DNA of 64,000 bases from Tsukamurella sp. PLM1 (GTDB lineage: Bacteria > Actinomycetota > Actinomycetes > Mycobacteriales > Mycobacteriaceae): contig NZ_AP025688.1 of NCBI RefSeq assembly GCF_023168325.1, positions 930,001 to 994,000 on the forward strand, given 5' to 3'. Within the stretch, counting starts at the first letter, position 1, and each line of letters opens with the position of its first letter. Shown piece after piece: positions 27,111-38,864 of the stretch. A program made the translations under genes and the position numbers. Under the pieces are notes generated by a model. That model was given only the letters and a program-made list of their open reading frames with translations, did not search any database and had not been told where the DNA came from.

Positions 27111-27146
27111 AACGCGCCGCACGGGGTCCCGCTCCTGCGGCGCGTT
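27111..27146. terminator. Hairpin terminator after the desaturase-like gene
   Basis: Perfect 11-bp arms AACGCGCCGCA/TGCGGCGCGTT with a 14-nt loop, 20 bases past the stop codon at 27090. Followed by TTCGGCGTTAGTTT rather than a pure T run. Confidence 0.65.
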
Positions 27147-27338
27147 CGGCGTTAGTTTGGCGGTGACGGGTTGCGGGGAAGCTTCCCGTTCCGGGAGGTA
27201 CCAACCGTGAGTGCAGCACACACGAGAGGGCCGGCCCGGTCCTCGCCGAACGGGCGTAACAGCGCACCGTCGACGTTTGGACCTACCGGCCGGAGCAACA
27301 CGCCCAGCGTGGGCGCCACGCGGGCTAGGAGCGTCACC

Positions 27339-28643
27339 GTGACTACTCGGAACACCCGCACCTACGTTCTCGACACCTCCGTCCTGCTGTCCGATCCCTG
27401 GGCCGTCACCCGCTTCGCCGAGCACGACGTCGTGCTCCCGCTCGTGGTGATCAGCGAACTCGAGGGCAAACGCCACCACGCCGAACTCGGCTGGTTCGCC
27501 CGCGAATCGCTGCGGATGCTCGACGACATGAGGCTCGAGTACGGCCGTTTGGACCAGCCGATCCCCACGCCCGGGGGCGGCACGGTGCAGGTGGAGCTCA
27601 ACCACATCGACCCGACGGTGCTGCCCGTCGGCTTCCGCACGGAGACCAACGACTCCCGCATCCTCGCCTGCGCCCTCAACCTGAGCGCCGAGGGCCGCGA
27701 CGTGGTGCTGGTGTCCAAGGACATCCCGCTGCGCGTCAAGGCGGGCGCCGTGGGCCTGCCCGCCGACGAGTACCGCGCGCACGACGTCGTGACCTCCGGC
27801 TGGACCGGCATGGAGGAGCTCGAGGTGGGCAAGCACCAGGTGGACGCGCTGTTCGCCGACGGTGTGGTGGACCTCGACGACGCCCGCGACCTGCCCTGCA
27901 ACACCGGGGTGCGGCTGCTCGGCGGCACGTCCAGCGCGCTCGGCCGCGTGACCGCCGACAAGCAGGTGCAGCTGGTCCGCGGCGACCGCGAGGCGTTCGG
28001 CCTGCACGGCCGCAGCGCGGAGCAGCGGGTCGCGCTGGACCTGCTGCTCGACGAGTCGGTGGGCATCGTCTCGCTCGGCGGCAAGGCCGGCACCGGCAAG
28101 TCCGCGCTGGCCCTGTGCGCCGGCCTGGAGGCCGTGCTGGAGAAGCGCACGCAGCGCAAGGTCGTGGTGTTCCGCCCGCTGTACGCCGTCGGCGGTCAGG
28201 AACTGGGTTACCTGCCGGGGTCGGAGAGCGAGAAGATGGGCCCGTGGGCGCAGGCCGTGTTCGACACGCTCGACGGGCTGGCTTCGCCCGAGGTGATGGA
28301 CGAGGTGATGTCCCGCGGGATGCTCGAGGTGCTGCCGCTCACGCACATCCGCGGCCGCTCGCTGCACGACTCCTTCGTCATCGTCGACGAGGCGCAGTCG
28401 CTCGAGCGGAACGTGCTCCTGACGGTGCTCTCGCGGCTCGGTTCCGGCTCGCGGGTGGTGCTCACGCACGACGTCGCGCAGCGCGACAACCTGCGCGTCG
28501 GCCGGCACGACGGCGTCGCCGCGGTGATCGAGAAGCTCAAGGGGCACCCGCTGTTCGCGCACGTCACGCTCACCCGGTCCGAGCGCTCGCCGATCGCGGC
28601 GCTGGTCACCGAGATGCTCGAGGAGTTCGCCCCGGGCGCCTGA
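27339..28643 (+). CDS. phoH2: PhoH2-type protein: PIN ribonuclease fused to PhoH ATPase
   Basis: 434 residues from GTG 27339, behind AGGAG. N-terminal PIN domain with [13 protein letters not shown] (acidic Asp12) and [12 protein letters not shown]-terminal PhoH helicase with Walker [14 protein letters not shown] near residues 247-258 and Walker [14 protein letters not shown]. Mycobacterial PhoH2 unwinds and cleaves RNA, and is described as a toxin paired with a small upstream PhoAT antitoxin. Here the upstream open frame (from GTG 27208) is continuous with phoH2, so it would add an N-terminal extension instead of a separate antitoxin. I prefer the 27339 start for its ribosome-binding site. 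Confidence 0.88.
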   Translation: MTTRNTRTYVLDTSVLLSDPWAVTRFAEHDVVLPLVVISELEGKRHHAELGWFARESLRMLDDMRLEYGRLDQPIPTPGGGTVQVELNHIDPTVLPVGFRTETNDSRILACALNLSAEGRDVVLVSKDIPLRVKAGAVGLPADEYRAHDVVTSGWTGMEELEVGKHQVDALFADGVVDLDDARDLPCNTGVRLLGGTSSALGRVTADKQVQLVRGDREAFGLHGRSAEQRVALDLLLDESVGIVSLGGKAGTGKSALALCAGLEAVLEKRTQRKVVVFRPLYAVGGQELGYLPGSESEKMGPWAQAVFDTLDGLASPEVMDEVMSRGMLEVLPLTHIRGRSLHDSFVIVDEAQSLERNVLLTVLSRLGSGSRVVLTHDVAQRDNLRVGRHDGVAAVIEKLKGHPLFAHVTLTRSERSPIAALVTEMLEEFAPGA

Positions 28644-28657
28644 TCCGCGCCTCGTTG

Positions 28658-28707
28658 CCATACCTAGAACCGCAAGGTATATCTATACCTAATAGTTCTA
28701 GGTATGG
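28658..28707. promoter_or_regulatory. 50-bp palindromic operator of the PadR gene
   Basis: Two dyads ATACCT-N9-AGGTAT (28660-28680 and 28685-28705) are arranged symmetrically about 28682/28683. The outer arms CCATACCTAGAAC and GTTCTAGGTATGG are perfect complements (13 bp), and the centre AGGTATA-tc-TATACCT adds 7 bp. It ends just before the PadR ribosome-binding site (GGAGG), ideal for autorepression. Confidence 0.8.
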
Positions 28708-28714
28708 AGGGCTG

Positions 28715-29064
28715 ATGCATATCGACAAGGATCTGGTCGCCGCGTCGGCGACCCGCTGGTGCTGAGCATCCTGAGCCGCGGAGACAGTTACGGCTACGCG
28801 ATCCTCACGCGCGTCCGGGAGCTCTCGGGTGGGCGGCTGGAGTGGTCCGACGGCATGCTGTACCCCCTGTTGCACCGCCTCGAGCGGCTCGGGCACGTCG
28901 AATCGTGGTGGGGCGTGGCCGACACCGGCCGCAAGCGCAAGCACTACGCGATCACGCCCGCCGGGCGGGAGGCGCTGGCGGACCGTCGGGATCAGTGGCG
29001 GGCCGTCAGCGCGGCCCTCGACGTCCTCTGGTCCGACGGTGCGCCGCAGCCGGGGCTCGCATGA
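28715..29064 (+). CDS. PadR family transcriptional regulator, frameshifted as given
   Basis: Starts at ATG 28715 (MHIDKDLVAASAT). One C is missing near 28752 (ACCCG for ACCCCG); the next frame continues LVLSILSRGDSYGYAILTRVRELSG, then LEWSDGMLYPLLHRLERLGHVESWW and RKHYAITPAGREAL, a complete PadR winged helix. The 350-bp length is one short; about 116 residues when repaired. ATGA overlap with the membrane protein downstream is the usual PadR-permease-prefix pairing. A large operator lies at its promoter. Confidence 0.88.
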
Positions 29065-30389
29065 CCGGCCCGGTCGACGCGCAGATCCGGCAGTGGCGCG
29101 GCTACCTGGAGGGCCGGCGTCGGATGCGGGCCGAGGAGGTCGACGAGCTCGAGTCGCACTTGCGCGAGTCGATCGACGACCTGCAGGCGCGCGGTCTCGA
29201 CGGCGACGAATCCTTCCTCGTCGCCGTCAAGCGCATGGGCGCCGCCGACGCGGTGGCCCACGAGTTCGCGCGCGAGCACTCGGACCGGCTGTGGAAGCAG
29301 CTCGTGCTGGGTGCCTCCGAGGATGCGGCGGTGCGGCGGGGTGAGCTGCCGGTGGTGCTCGCGCTGGGCGCTGGTGCGGGACTGTCGCTGCTCGCCGTGC
29401 TGCATCTGCTCGGCGAGTCGGCGCCGCGGTTCTTCGGTTTCGCGATCGCGCCGTTCCTGGTGGGGTACTTCGCGTGGAAGCGGGCAATGCCCCGGCGCGG
29501 CGCGGCGGTGGTGCTCGGTGGGTTCGCGGTGCTCGCGGGGCTGCTCGCGGTGTACCCGTTCGAGTCCGGCGGCTCGACCGAGGTCCTCGCCGCCGTCGCC
29601 GCGCCGGTCGTGCTGTGGTTCGGCGTCGGAATCGCCTACACGGGCGGGGCGTGGCGCTCGGGGCCGAGGCGGATGGACTTCGTGCGGTTCACCGGCGAGT
29701 TCGCCATCTACTTCCTGCTCATCGCCCTCGGTGGCGGCGCGATCACGGGCCTGACGATCGGCGCACTGGGGGCCGTCGGGCTCGATGCGGAGGTGCCCGT
29801 CACCGAGTGGGCGCTACCCGTCTGCGTCGGCGGCGCCGTGCTGGTGGCGGCGTGGCTGGTGGAGGCGAAGCAGGAGGTGATCGAGAACATCGCGCCGGTC
29901 CTCACGCGGATCTTCACACCGATCACGCTGGTGATGCTGCTCGTGGTGCTGGGCGCGTTCGCCGCTCGTCCGGGCCTGGTGGGCGCGGACCGCGACCTCC
30001 TGGTGCTGATGACGGTGGTCCTGGTGCTCGTCGTCGGGTTGCTGCTGTACGCGGTCTCGGCCCGCGATCCGCGGCGCCGGCCGGACGTGTTCGATCGGCT
30101 GCAGGTGGGTCTCGTGGTCGCGGCGATCGCCGTCGACCTGGTGGTGCTGGTCGCGATGGTCACCCGCACCGCGGAGTTCGGCACATCGCCGAACAAGGCC
30201 GCGGTGCTGGGCCTGAATCTGATCCTGCTGGTGATCCTGGCGGGCGCGGCACGACTGGGCGTCAGCTTCGTTCGGGAGAGCCGGGACTTCGCCGCGATCG
30301 AGCGCTGGCAGACGGGCACCCTGCCCGGATACGTGGCGTGGGCGGCGATCGTCGCCGTGGCCTTCCCGCCCCTGTTCGGGTTCGCGTGA
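29061..30389 (+). CDS. Permease-prefix-domain multi-pass membrane protein
   Basis: 442 residues from ATG 29061. Residues 1-75 form the permease prefix (HAAS-like) domain: QIRQWRGYLEGRRRMRAEEVDELESHLRE is quoted in part as RRRMRAEEVDELESHLRE, followed by FLVAVKRMGAADAVAHEFARE. About ten hydrophobic segments follow. Such proteins are coupled to PadR regulators and are thought to sense envelope state or act with ABC exporters. No catalytic motif. Translationally coupled to the PadR gene. Confidence 0.75.
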   Translation: MTGPVDAQIRQWRGYLEGRRRMRAEEVDELESHLRESIDDLQARGLDGDESFLVAVKRMGAADAVAHEFAREHSDRLWKQLVLGASEDAAVRRGELPVVLALGAGAGLSLLAVLHLLGESAPRFFGFAIAPFLVGYFAWKRAMPRRGAAVVLGGFAVLAGLLAVYPFESGGSTEVLAAVAAPVVLWFGVGIAYTGGAWRSGPRRMDFVRFTGEFAIYFLLIALGGGAITGLTIGALGAVGLDAEVPVTEWALPVCVGGAVLVAAWLVEAKQEVIENIAPVLTRIFTPITLVMLLVVLGAFAARPGLVGADRDLLVLMTVVLVLVVGLLLYAVSARDPRRRPDVFDRLQVGLVVAAIAVDLVVLVAMVTRTAEFGTSPNKAAVLGLNLILLVILAGAARLGVSFVRESRDFAAIERWQTGTLPGYVAWAAIVAVAFPPLFGFA

Positions 30390-30398
30390 GGGGCCTGC

Positions 30399-30423
30399 CC
30401 GACGGTGCGCGGCGCACCGTCGG
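30399..30423. repeat. 25-bp perfect palindrome of the GACGGTGC motif
   Basis: CCGACGGTGCGC, one G, then GCGCACCGTCGG. Located ten bases after the membrane protein stop and before the fumarase leader, so it could act as a terminator hairpin. It is also the most complete dyad of the octamer repeated across the window. Confidence 0.7.
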
Positions 30424-30434
30424 ACCTGGGGGCG

Positions 30435-30454
30435 CAGGTAGGGCAACCTAACCT
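30435..30454 (+). promoter_or_regulatory. Possible iron-box-like dyad upstream of the Fe-S fumarase
   Basis: AGGTAGG-GCAA-CCTAACCT resembles the DtxR/IdeR box (TTAGGTTAGGCTAACCTAA) with one arm a base short. It sits about 35 bases before the fumarase GTG. Iron control of an Fe-S enzyme would make sense, but the match is weak. Confidence 0.3.
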
Positions 30455-30488
30455 GAAGTGCGGAAACGTCGAGGAATACCCTCGATGT

Positions 30489-32183
<1,695 letters not shown>

Positions 32184-32197
32184 CTCCACGTGTATGC

Positions 32198-32237
32198 GGA
32201 AACCGCGGCGAGCCTCTGGGGGTGCGTCGCGGTTTCC
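32198..32237. terminator. Bidirectional hairpin between fumarase and methyltransferase genes
   Basis: Perfect 10-bp arms GGAAACCGCG/CGCGGTTTCC with a 20-nt loop, between two convergent genes. Confidence 0.65.
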
Positions 32238-32277
32238 GTCTACAGGTCCTCGGTTCGACGGTGCGCGCCCGGGTGGC

Positions 32278-32871
32278 TCAGGCCGGGCGCAGGATCGTGA
32301 CGGCGAAGTCGGCGCCGTCGTGCCAGGGCTTGACGTCCCAGGTGGCGAGACGCAGATCCGTGCGCAGGCCCGCGTCCGCGGCGTAGGCGTCCAGTTGATC
32401 CGGTGTGAGCCCGCGGTTCACGTGGAAGCCCACGGCGGCGAAGCCGTCCGGTGCGAGGCGCTCGCGGAAGTTGCGCAGGACTGCGGTCTCGGTGCCCTCG
32501 GCCACGAACACCAGCACGTTGCCTGCGCACACGATCGCGTCGAACGGCTCGGCGTCCGCCAGCGCCGGAAGGCCCGGCTCGGCGAGGTCCTGGACCAGCC
32601 AGCGCGGGCCGGGGTGGTCCTGCTGCGCCGCCTCGATCAGCTTCGGGTCCACGTCGACGCCGACCACGTCATGGCCCACGGCGTGCAGGTAGCCGCCGAG
32701 ACGGCCCGGTCCACAGCCGGCGTCCAGGATCCGCGAACCCCGGCCCACCATCGCATCGATCAGCCGCGCCTCACCGGCGAGGTCGTTCTCCCGCGCCATG
32801 GTCCGGAAGCGCTCGATGTACCACTCGCTGTGGCCTTCCTTGGTCTCGGTGAACCAGCGCGGTGTGCTCAT
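32278..32871 (-). CDS. Class I SAM-dependent methyltransferase
   Basis: 197 residues from ATG 32871, behind GGAGG. Motif I ILDAGCGPGRLGGYL, motif II VVGVDVDPKLI, and FDAIVCAGNVLVFV (motif IV region). Small Methyltransf_11/25-type enzyme; substrate unknown. Convergent with the class I fumarase gene. Confidence 0.85.
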   Translation of the reverse strand: MSTPRWFTETKEGHSEWYIERFRTMARENDLAGEARLIDAMVGRGSRILDAGCGPGRLGGYLHAVGHDVVGVDVDPKLIEAAQQDHPGPRWLVQDLAEPGLPALADAEPFDAIVCAGNVLVFVAEGTETAVLRNFRERLAPDGFAAVGFHVNRGLTPDQLDAYAADAGLRTDLRLATWDVKPWHDGADFAVTILRPA

Positions 32872-32884
32872 ACCTCCGAAACTA

Positions 32885-34405
32885 CTACTGACACGGGTTT
32901 GTACCGGGAGTGGTGGTGTTGCTGAGGACGCGGACGTAAGCGCCGCGGTGCTGCAGGCCGTTGCATGCCGCGGCGCGACTCGTGCCGTAGTCGACGTATG
33001 GCGTGTAGAACGGCTCCCCGTTGTCATCGACCGCCCGCACGGAGCTGCAGTTCAGTGCACTGCTGTAGAAGTACTCGGCCCCAGGATTCGACGTGAGGTG
33101 GCCGCTTACGAGAGTCTTGATCTCGGGGTTCGATCGCTCGATCGACGCGAGTACAAGAATGTACCGGCCATCGCACGGCGGCGTGCTCACGGGCCGTGCG
33201 AGGCCGAGGTCGCCGCTGGCACGGATCGGCGGAGGGGTGGCATTCGTTGGCGCGGCCAGCGTCCCGGCGGCGGGCGGAATGGTCATCGACGCAGTCGGAT
33301 TCGTACCCGGCGTGGAGATACCGGCTGATGCAGTGCCGACGGATGAGGTGCTGACCGACGGGGTACTGGCAGTCTCCGACGTGCCGGAACGAGTGACCAT
33401 CACAGCGCCCCCGGCTACGAGGCCGCCGACGACCAGTGCGGCACCGATCGCGGTGGGGAGTATCCACCGCGATCGGCGGGCGTCCGTGGATCGCACCCCA
33501 GACGGCGACGCGGCCGTAGGTACGAGGATCGTGTCGTCGTAGTGGCCAGCCGAGACGTGCGGTGGCGCGATGTGCGTCGCGGAGGAAGGCGCCGCGGTCA
33601 ACTCCGCGGCGAAATCGCTGGCAGTCGCAGGACGCTGGGTTCTGTCGCGCGACATCGCTCGTGCGATCGCAGTGTCGACTGTGGGCGGAAGATCGTTGCG
33701 AGAAACGGAGATCGGAGTGTAGGCGCCGTCGAGCGCGGCAGCGACGACCGCGGCGGGGTTGCTGCGCTCGAACGGTCTTGAGCCGGTGAGCAGTGCATAG
33801 GTCGTCGCCGCCAACGAGTACACATCGGCGCGCGCATCGATCGGGTCGCCGCGGAGTTGTTCCGGCGCCGCGTAGGCGACGGACCCGATGGTGGTGCCGG
33901 TCGCGGTCAAATCGGAGTCATCACCGGCCGCGCGGGCGATGCCGAAATCAGTGAGGAGCGACTGCGATCCGTCGAGCAGGATGTTCGCGGGTTTGACGTC
34001 TCGATGAAGTACGCCGCGCTGGTGCGCGTAATCGAGAGCCGCTGCGGTGTCCTGGACGATCGCGATGACCTCGTCGAGCGGCAATCCCCGCGGAGACCGT
34101 CCGAGCCGCGCGGCTCCGTCGATACCGTCGACGAACGGCATCGACAGCCACAATCTGCCGTTCTCCTCGCCGCGGTCGAGGACACTGACGATGTTCGGGT
34201 GACGGAGCCCCGCTGCGAGATCAGCCTCGCGGAGGAATCGCAGCCTGAAAGCGTCATCAGAGGCGAGGTGGGGCGGTAGTACCTTGATCGCGTCCTGCCG
34301 GGGAAGCCGCGGATGTTGTGCGAGGTACACCTCGCCCATACCACCTGCCCCGAGTTGCCGAACGATCGTGTAGCCGGCGAACACCTCGCCCTGTTCCAGT
34401 GCCAT
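32885..34405 (-). CDS. Transmembrane Ser/Thr protein kinase (Pkn family)
   Basis: 506 residues from ATG 34405. Cytosolic kinase domain: LGAGGMGEVYLA (Gly19-Gly24 loop), AIKVLPPHL (Lys), LHRDVKPANILL (catalytic loop near residue 135), LTDFGIAR, and GSVAYAAPEQLRG. A single membrane helix lies near residues 318-340 (WILPTAIGAALVVGGLVAGG). The extracellular part is a Thr/Ser-rich linker and a small four-cysteine domain with CDGRYILVLASI and CNGLQHRGAYVRVL, a putative ligand sensor resembling PknA/B-family kinases with unusual sensors. GC content is slightly below its neighbours. Confidence 0.9.
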   Translation of the reverse strand: MALEQGEVFAGYTIVRQLGAGGMGEVYLAQHPRLPRQDAIKVLPPHLASDDAFRLRFLREADLAAGLRHPNIVSVLDRGEENGRLWLSMPFVDGIDGAARLGRSPRGLPLDEVIAIVQDTAAALDYAHQRGVLHRDVKPANILLDGSQSLLTDFGIARAAGDDSDLTATGTTIGSVAYAAPEQLRGDPIDARADVYSLAATTYALLTGSRPFERSNPAAVVAAALDGAYTPISVSRNDLPPTVDTAIARAMSRDRTQRPATASDFAAELTAAPSSATHIAPPHVSAGHYDDTILVPTAASPSGVRSTDARRSRWILPTAIGAALVVGGLVAGGAVMVTRSGTSETASTPSVSTSSVGTASAGISTPGTNPTASMTIPPAAGTLAAPTNATPPPIRASGDLGLARPVSTPPCDGRYILVLASIERSNPEIKTLVSGHLTSNPGAEYFYSSALNCSSVRAVDDNGEPFYTPYVDYGTSRAAACNGLQHRGAYVRVLSNTTTPGTNPCQ

Positions 34406-34540
34406 GCTGACCTCCCCGCGAAGAACCTACCGCGACAGGCTCCAACCGGAGTGATTTGTCCTGCTGCGAGGCCTCGATCGGTTGCTGCCAACCGCTCCCG
34501 ACGCCGATCTACTACATGGGGTAGTGGGTAGGCTCGGGGG

Positions 34541-34852
34541 ATGACGAACATCATCGACCGGATCGGGACCGCGCCGATCGCCGCGGCGGGTCTCGTGGGC
34601 GGCTACGCCGTGGCGCGGGGCACCGGGATCAGGCCGCTCGGCGGTGCGGTGCTGGCGGCGGCCGGGGCAGCGGCGGCGCAGGGCTGGTACGCGAAGGGCG
34701 GCGCCGGCACGGCGGCCGCTCTGGGCGCGGTCTACCTGGGTGGATTCGGCGCTTCGCACCCGCTGGCGAAGAAGGTCGGGGCGTGGCCGGCGGTCCTGGG
34801 CGTCGCCGCGGCGGCGGCGGGCGCGTCGTACGTCCTGGTCGATCGGCACTGA
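34541..34852 (+). CDS. Small hydrophobic membrane protein
   Basis: 103 residues from ATG 34541, almost entirely Ala/Gly-rich hydrophobic segments (GTAPIAAAGLVGGYAVARG, then LGGAVLAAAGAAAAQGWYAKGG, ASHPLAKKVGAWPAVLGVAA). Three or four short membrane helices. It is not recognised. It is divergent from the kinase; an imperfect dyad CTACTAC/GTAGTGG (34509-34527) lies between. Confidence 0.55.
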   Translation: MTNIIDRIGTAPIAAAGLVGGYAVARGTGIRPLGGAVLAAAGAAAAQGWYAKGGAGTAAALGAVYLGGFGASHPLAKKVGAWPAVLGVAAAAAGASYVLVDRH

Positions 34853-34892
34853 CCGAGGCCCGCGGCGGGCGGCCGCGGGCTACTCTCGTCCG

Positions 34893-35459
34893 GTGGGATG
34901 GAGAACAAGTTTCACGGCGGCCGTCTGTGCCTGCGCGGCGGTGTCCGCCTGTAGCGGGCAGGCACCGGCCGCGGACGAGGCACGCCCCGGCGCGCTCGGC
35001 GTCGAGGCCCGCGAGGTGGCCGCCGGCGGCGCGACGCCCACTCAGACGACACCCATCGGGACCCCGCTGTACACGCGGCTCACGACGTCGAGCGCGGGCG
35101 GGGCGACCGGCCACGCTCTGACGGCGTCCCTGGGCGGCACGACGTATCTCAGCGCGACCGGGGTGTGGGTGGGGTGCGAGGGCACCGCGGCCACCGCCGT
35201 CTACCGCCTCCGCGGCGAATTCACCAAGCTCACCGGCGTCCTCGGCCTGCAGCCGCACACCCCGCGGTCGCTGCAGGTGAAGTTCGGTGTCGTCGTCGAC
35301 GGGGAGACCCGGTACACCACGACAATGGTGCGCGGTGACCGGCCCCAGATCATCTCCGTCCCGCTCGACGGTGCGCGGTCGGTCACCGTCACCGCCCTGG
35401 CGACGGCGGGGAGTGCGCGCCCGCACCGGCGCCCTACGGCGCCATCGGTGCCGCGAGCC

Positions 35460-35467
<8 letters not shown>
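34893..35467 (+). CDS. NPCBM-like lipoprotein, frameshifted as given
   Basis: From GTG 34893: signal peptide with lipobox AVSAC (Cys near residue 20), then a beta-rich domain ([22 protein letters not shown], split here as [18 protein letters not shown], and [21 protein letters not shown]) resembling NPCBM/NEW2 carbohydrate-binding modules. One G is missing near 35412 (GGGG for GGGGG); the repaired end reads [18 protein letters not shown] with TGA at 35465-35467. The 575-bp length is one short. It overlaps the convergent fumC by eight bases. Probably a cell-wall glycan-binding lipoprotein. Confidence 0.65.
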
Positions 35468-36878
<1,411 letters not shown>

Positions 36879-36892
36879 ACCTTAGAAACGTA

Positions 36893-36924
36893 CTCGGGCC
36901 CCGGGATGATTCCCAGGGCCCGAG
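36893..36924 (-). terminator. Terminator after glpX
   Basis: Perfect 9-bp arms CTCGGGCCC/GGGCCCGAG, with an inner GGGA/TCCC pairing in the loop. Lies between the glpX stop and the fumC start, both on the minus strand. Confidence 0.6.
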
Positions 36925-36940
36925 GGCAAGATCACCGTGA

Positions 36941-37948
36941 TCAGTCGAAGATCTGCGCGTACGTCTTCAGCTTGGTCAGCCGGTGCGTCGCGTCCACCAT
37001 CCGGACGGTGCCGGACTTGCTGCGCATCACGATCGACTGCGTGGTCGCACCGTCCGCGCGGTACCGGACGCCGCGCAGCAGGTCGCCGTCGGTCACGCCG
37101 GTCGCGGCGAAGTACACGTGCTCGCCCTTGACCAGGTCCATCGTGCCGAGCACTTCGTTCGGGTCGATGCCCAGGTCGGCGAGGCGGGCGTGCTCCGCGT
37201 CGTTCGACGGTGCCAGGGTCGCCTGGATCTCGCCGCCCATGCAGCGGAGCGCGGCGGCGGCGATGATGCCCTCGGGGGTGCCGCCGATGCCGACGAGGAT
37301 GTCGGTCTTCGCTTCGGGCCGCGCGGCGGCGATGGCGCCGGCCACGTCCCCGTCGGAGATGAGGCGCACGATGGCGCCGGTCGCGCGGATGTCGGCGATC
37401 AGCTGCTCGTGCCGGGGCCGGTCGAGCACCGTCAGCGTGACGTCCGAGACCTTGATGCCCTTGGCCTTGGCCACCTTCGCGATGTTGTCGGCGATCGGGG
37501 CCTGGATGTCGATGGCGCCGGCGGCCTCGGGGCCCACGGCGATCTTGTTCATGTAGAACACGGCGGACGGGTCGTACATGGCGCCGCGCTCGGAGACGGC
37601 GAGCACCGCGATCGAGCCGGGCATGCCCTTGGCCATCAGCGTGGTGCCGTCGACGGGGTCCACGGCGACGTCGGTCGACGGGCCGAAGCCGTTGCCCACC
37701 TCTTCGCCGTTGTAGAGCATGGGCGCCTCGTCCTTCTCGCCCTCGCCGATCACGACCACGCCGCTCATCGACACGGTCGAGACCAGTTGGCGCATGGCGT
37801 CCACGGCCGCGCCGTCGCCCGACTCCTTCTGCCCGCGTCCGACCCAACGACCCGCGGCCAGGGCGCCTGCCTCGGTCACCCGCACCAGCTCCATCGCGAG
37901 GTTGCGGTCGGGCGCGATCGGGTTCGATTCGGCCTGCGGATCGGACAT
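36941..37948 (-). CDS. glpX: Class II fructose-1,6-bisphosphatase
   Basis: 335 residues from ATG 37948, behind GGAGG. GlpX motifs: [18 protein letters not shown] (metal site), [13 protein letters not shown], and [18 protein letters not shown]. Lithium-insensitive type; ortholog of the sole gluconeogenic FBPase Rv1099c in M. tuberculosis. An alternative start four codons upstream is possible. Confidence 0.95.
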   Translation of the reverse strand: MSDPQAESNPIAPDRNLAMELVRVTEAGALAAGRWVGRGQKESGDGAAVDAMRQLVSTVSMSGVVVIGEGEKDEAPMLYNGEEVGNGFGPSTDVAVDPVDGTTLMAKGMPGSIAVLAVSERGAMYDPSAVFYMNKIAVGPEAAGAIDIQAPIADNIAKVAKAKGIKVSDVTLTVLDRPRHEQLIADIRATGAIVRLISDGDVAGAIAAARPEAKTDILVGIGGTPEGIIAAAALRCMGGEIQATLAPSNDAEHARLADLGIDPNEVLGTMDLVKGEHVYFAATGVTDGDLLRGVRYRADGATTQSIVMRSKSGTVRMVDATHRLTKLKTYAQIFD

Positions 37949-38065
37949 GGGTGCCTCCAATGGTTCGACGGTGCGCCAGCTCGAGCCGATTGTTTCATGC
38001 CGGGTCGCGCGTGTTCGCGGATGCCGCCTACCCCGTCCGGTCCGGGCTTCGGGATACTGGAGTTC

Positions 38066-38653
38066 GTGGCTGATAAACCCCGGATCCTGCAGAACCGCCG
38101 CGACATGGTGCTCACGATGGTGCCGCTGCTGGCGCTGTGCCTGCTGGCACTCTTCGCGTCGGGCAACTTCCGGTTGGGCTTCGGAGCCGATCCGAAGGAC
38201 GAGACGGTCGACCCGATCAACCCCAAGGGCGTCTACGAGGTGTCGGCGGGCAAGCTCGGCTTCCCCGTCCGGATGCCGGGTGGTCCCGGCGTCGTCGACG
38301 GTGTGCCCGACGGCTGGAAGGCCACTGCCACCCGCGACGAGCAGATCGAGGGCGGCACCGTCTTCTCCGTGAATTACGTTACGCCCGAGAAGAACTCGAT
38401 GCAGCTCGCCCAGTCGGGCGCCCCACTCGCCGAGGTCGTGCGGTCGGTCTTCGGCGCGCGTACGGAGCCTTCCGGGTCGATTCCGGTGGAGGGCCGCACC
38501 TGGCAGGTGTTCGGGCCGAACGAGAGGAACCGGAGCGCGTGGGCGATCGACCTCGACGGCGCGGTCGTCGTCGTCTACGGCAGCGCGCCGGTGCCGCGGT
38601 TCACCGAGCTCGCCACCGCGGTCCAGTCGCAGCCGCCGCTGCCGAAGGCGTAG
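38066..38653 (+). CDS. DUF4245 membrane-anchored protein (Rv1100-like)
   Basis: 195 residues from GTG 38066; GATACT at 38052-38057 is a plausible -10 for a leaderless transcript. One N-terminal helix ([20 protein letters not shown]), then an extracytoplasmic domain with [25 protein letters not shown] and [21 protein letters not shown]4245 is actinobacterial and uncharacterised. Divergent from glpX and convergent with xseB, as in mycobacteria. Confidence 0.82.
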   Translation: MADKPRILQNRRDMVLTMVPLLALCLLALFASGNFRLGFGADPKDETVDPINPKGVYEVSAGKLGFPVRMPGGPGVVDGVPDGWKATATRDEQIEGGTVFSVNYVTPEKNSMQLAQSGAPLAEVVRSVFGARTEPSGSIPVEGRTWQVFGPNERNRSAWAIDLDGAVVVVYGSAPVPRFTELATAVQSQPPLPKA

Positions 38654-38654
38654 A

Positions 38655-38864
38655 TCACTCCTCGGCGGAGATCGCCTTCTCGATGCGTTCGCGCGCGCCG
38701 GCGAGGTGCTCCTCGCAGCGCTTGGCGAGGGCCTCGCCGCGCTCCCACAGGTTCAGCGACTCGTCGAGGTCGATCCCGCCCTGCTCCAACAGCTTCACCA
38801 CGACCGCCAGTTCGTCGCGGGCCTGCTCGTACCCCAGCTCGGCCACGGGTGTCTCGTCGCTCAC
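38655..38864 (-). CDS. xseB: Exodeoxyribonuclease VII small subunit
   Basis: 69 residues from the start at 38864. [41 protein letters not shown] is recognised through its core [20 protein letters not shown], the XseB helical hairpin. Overlaps the xseA stop by four bases, so translation is coupled and subunit ratio linked. Confidence 0.95.
   Translation of the reverse strand: MSDETPVAELGYEQARDELAVVVKLLEQGGIDLDESLNLWERGEALAKRCEEHLAGARERIEKAISAEE

Noticed and set aside
24580-27267. Long minus-strand open frame opposite glyA and the desaturase-like gene
   Set aside because: Shadow of glyA in an antisense frame; no recognisable domain and no ribosome-binding site.
34509-34531. CTACTAC/GTAGTGG dyad between the kinase and the small membrane protein
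   Set aside because: Imperfect and weak; mentioned with the neighbouring gene only.
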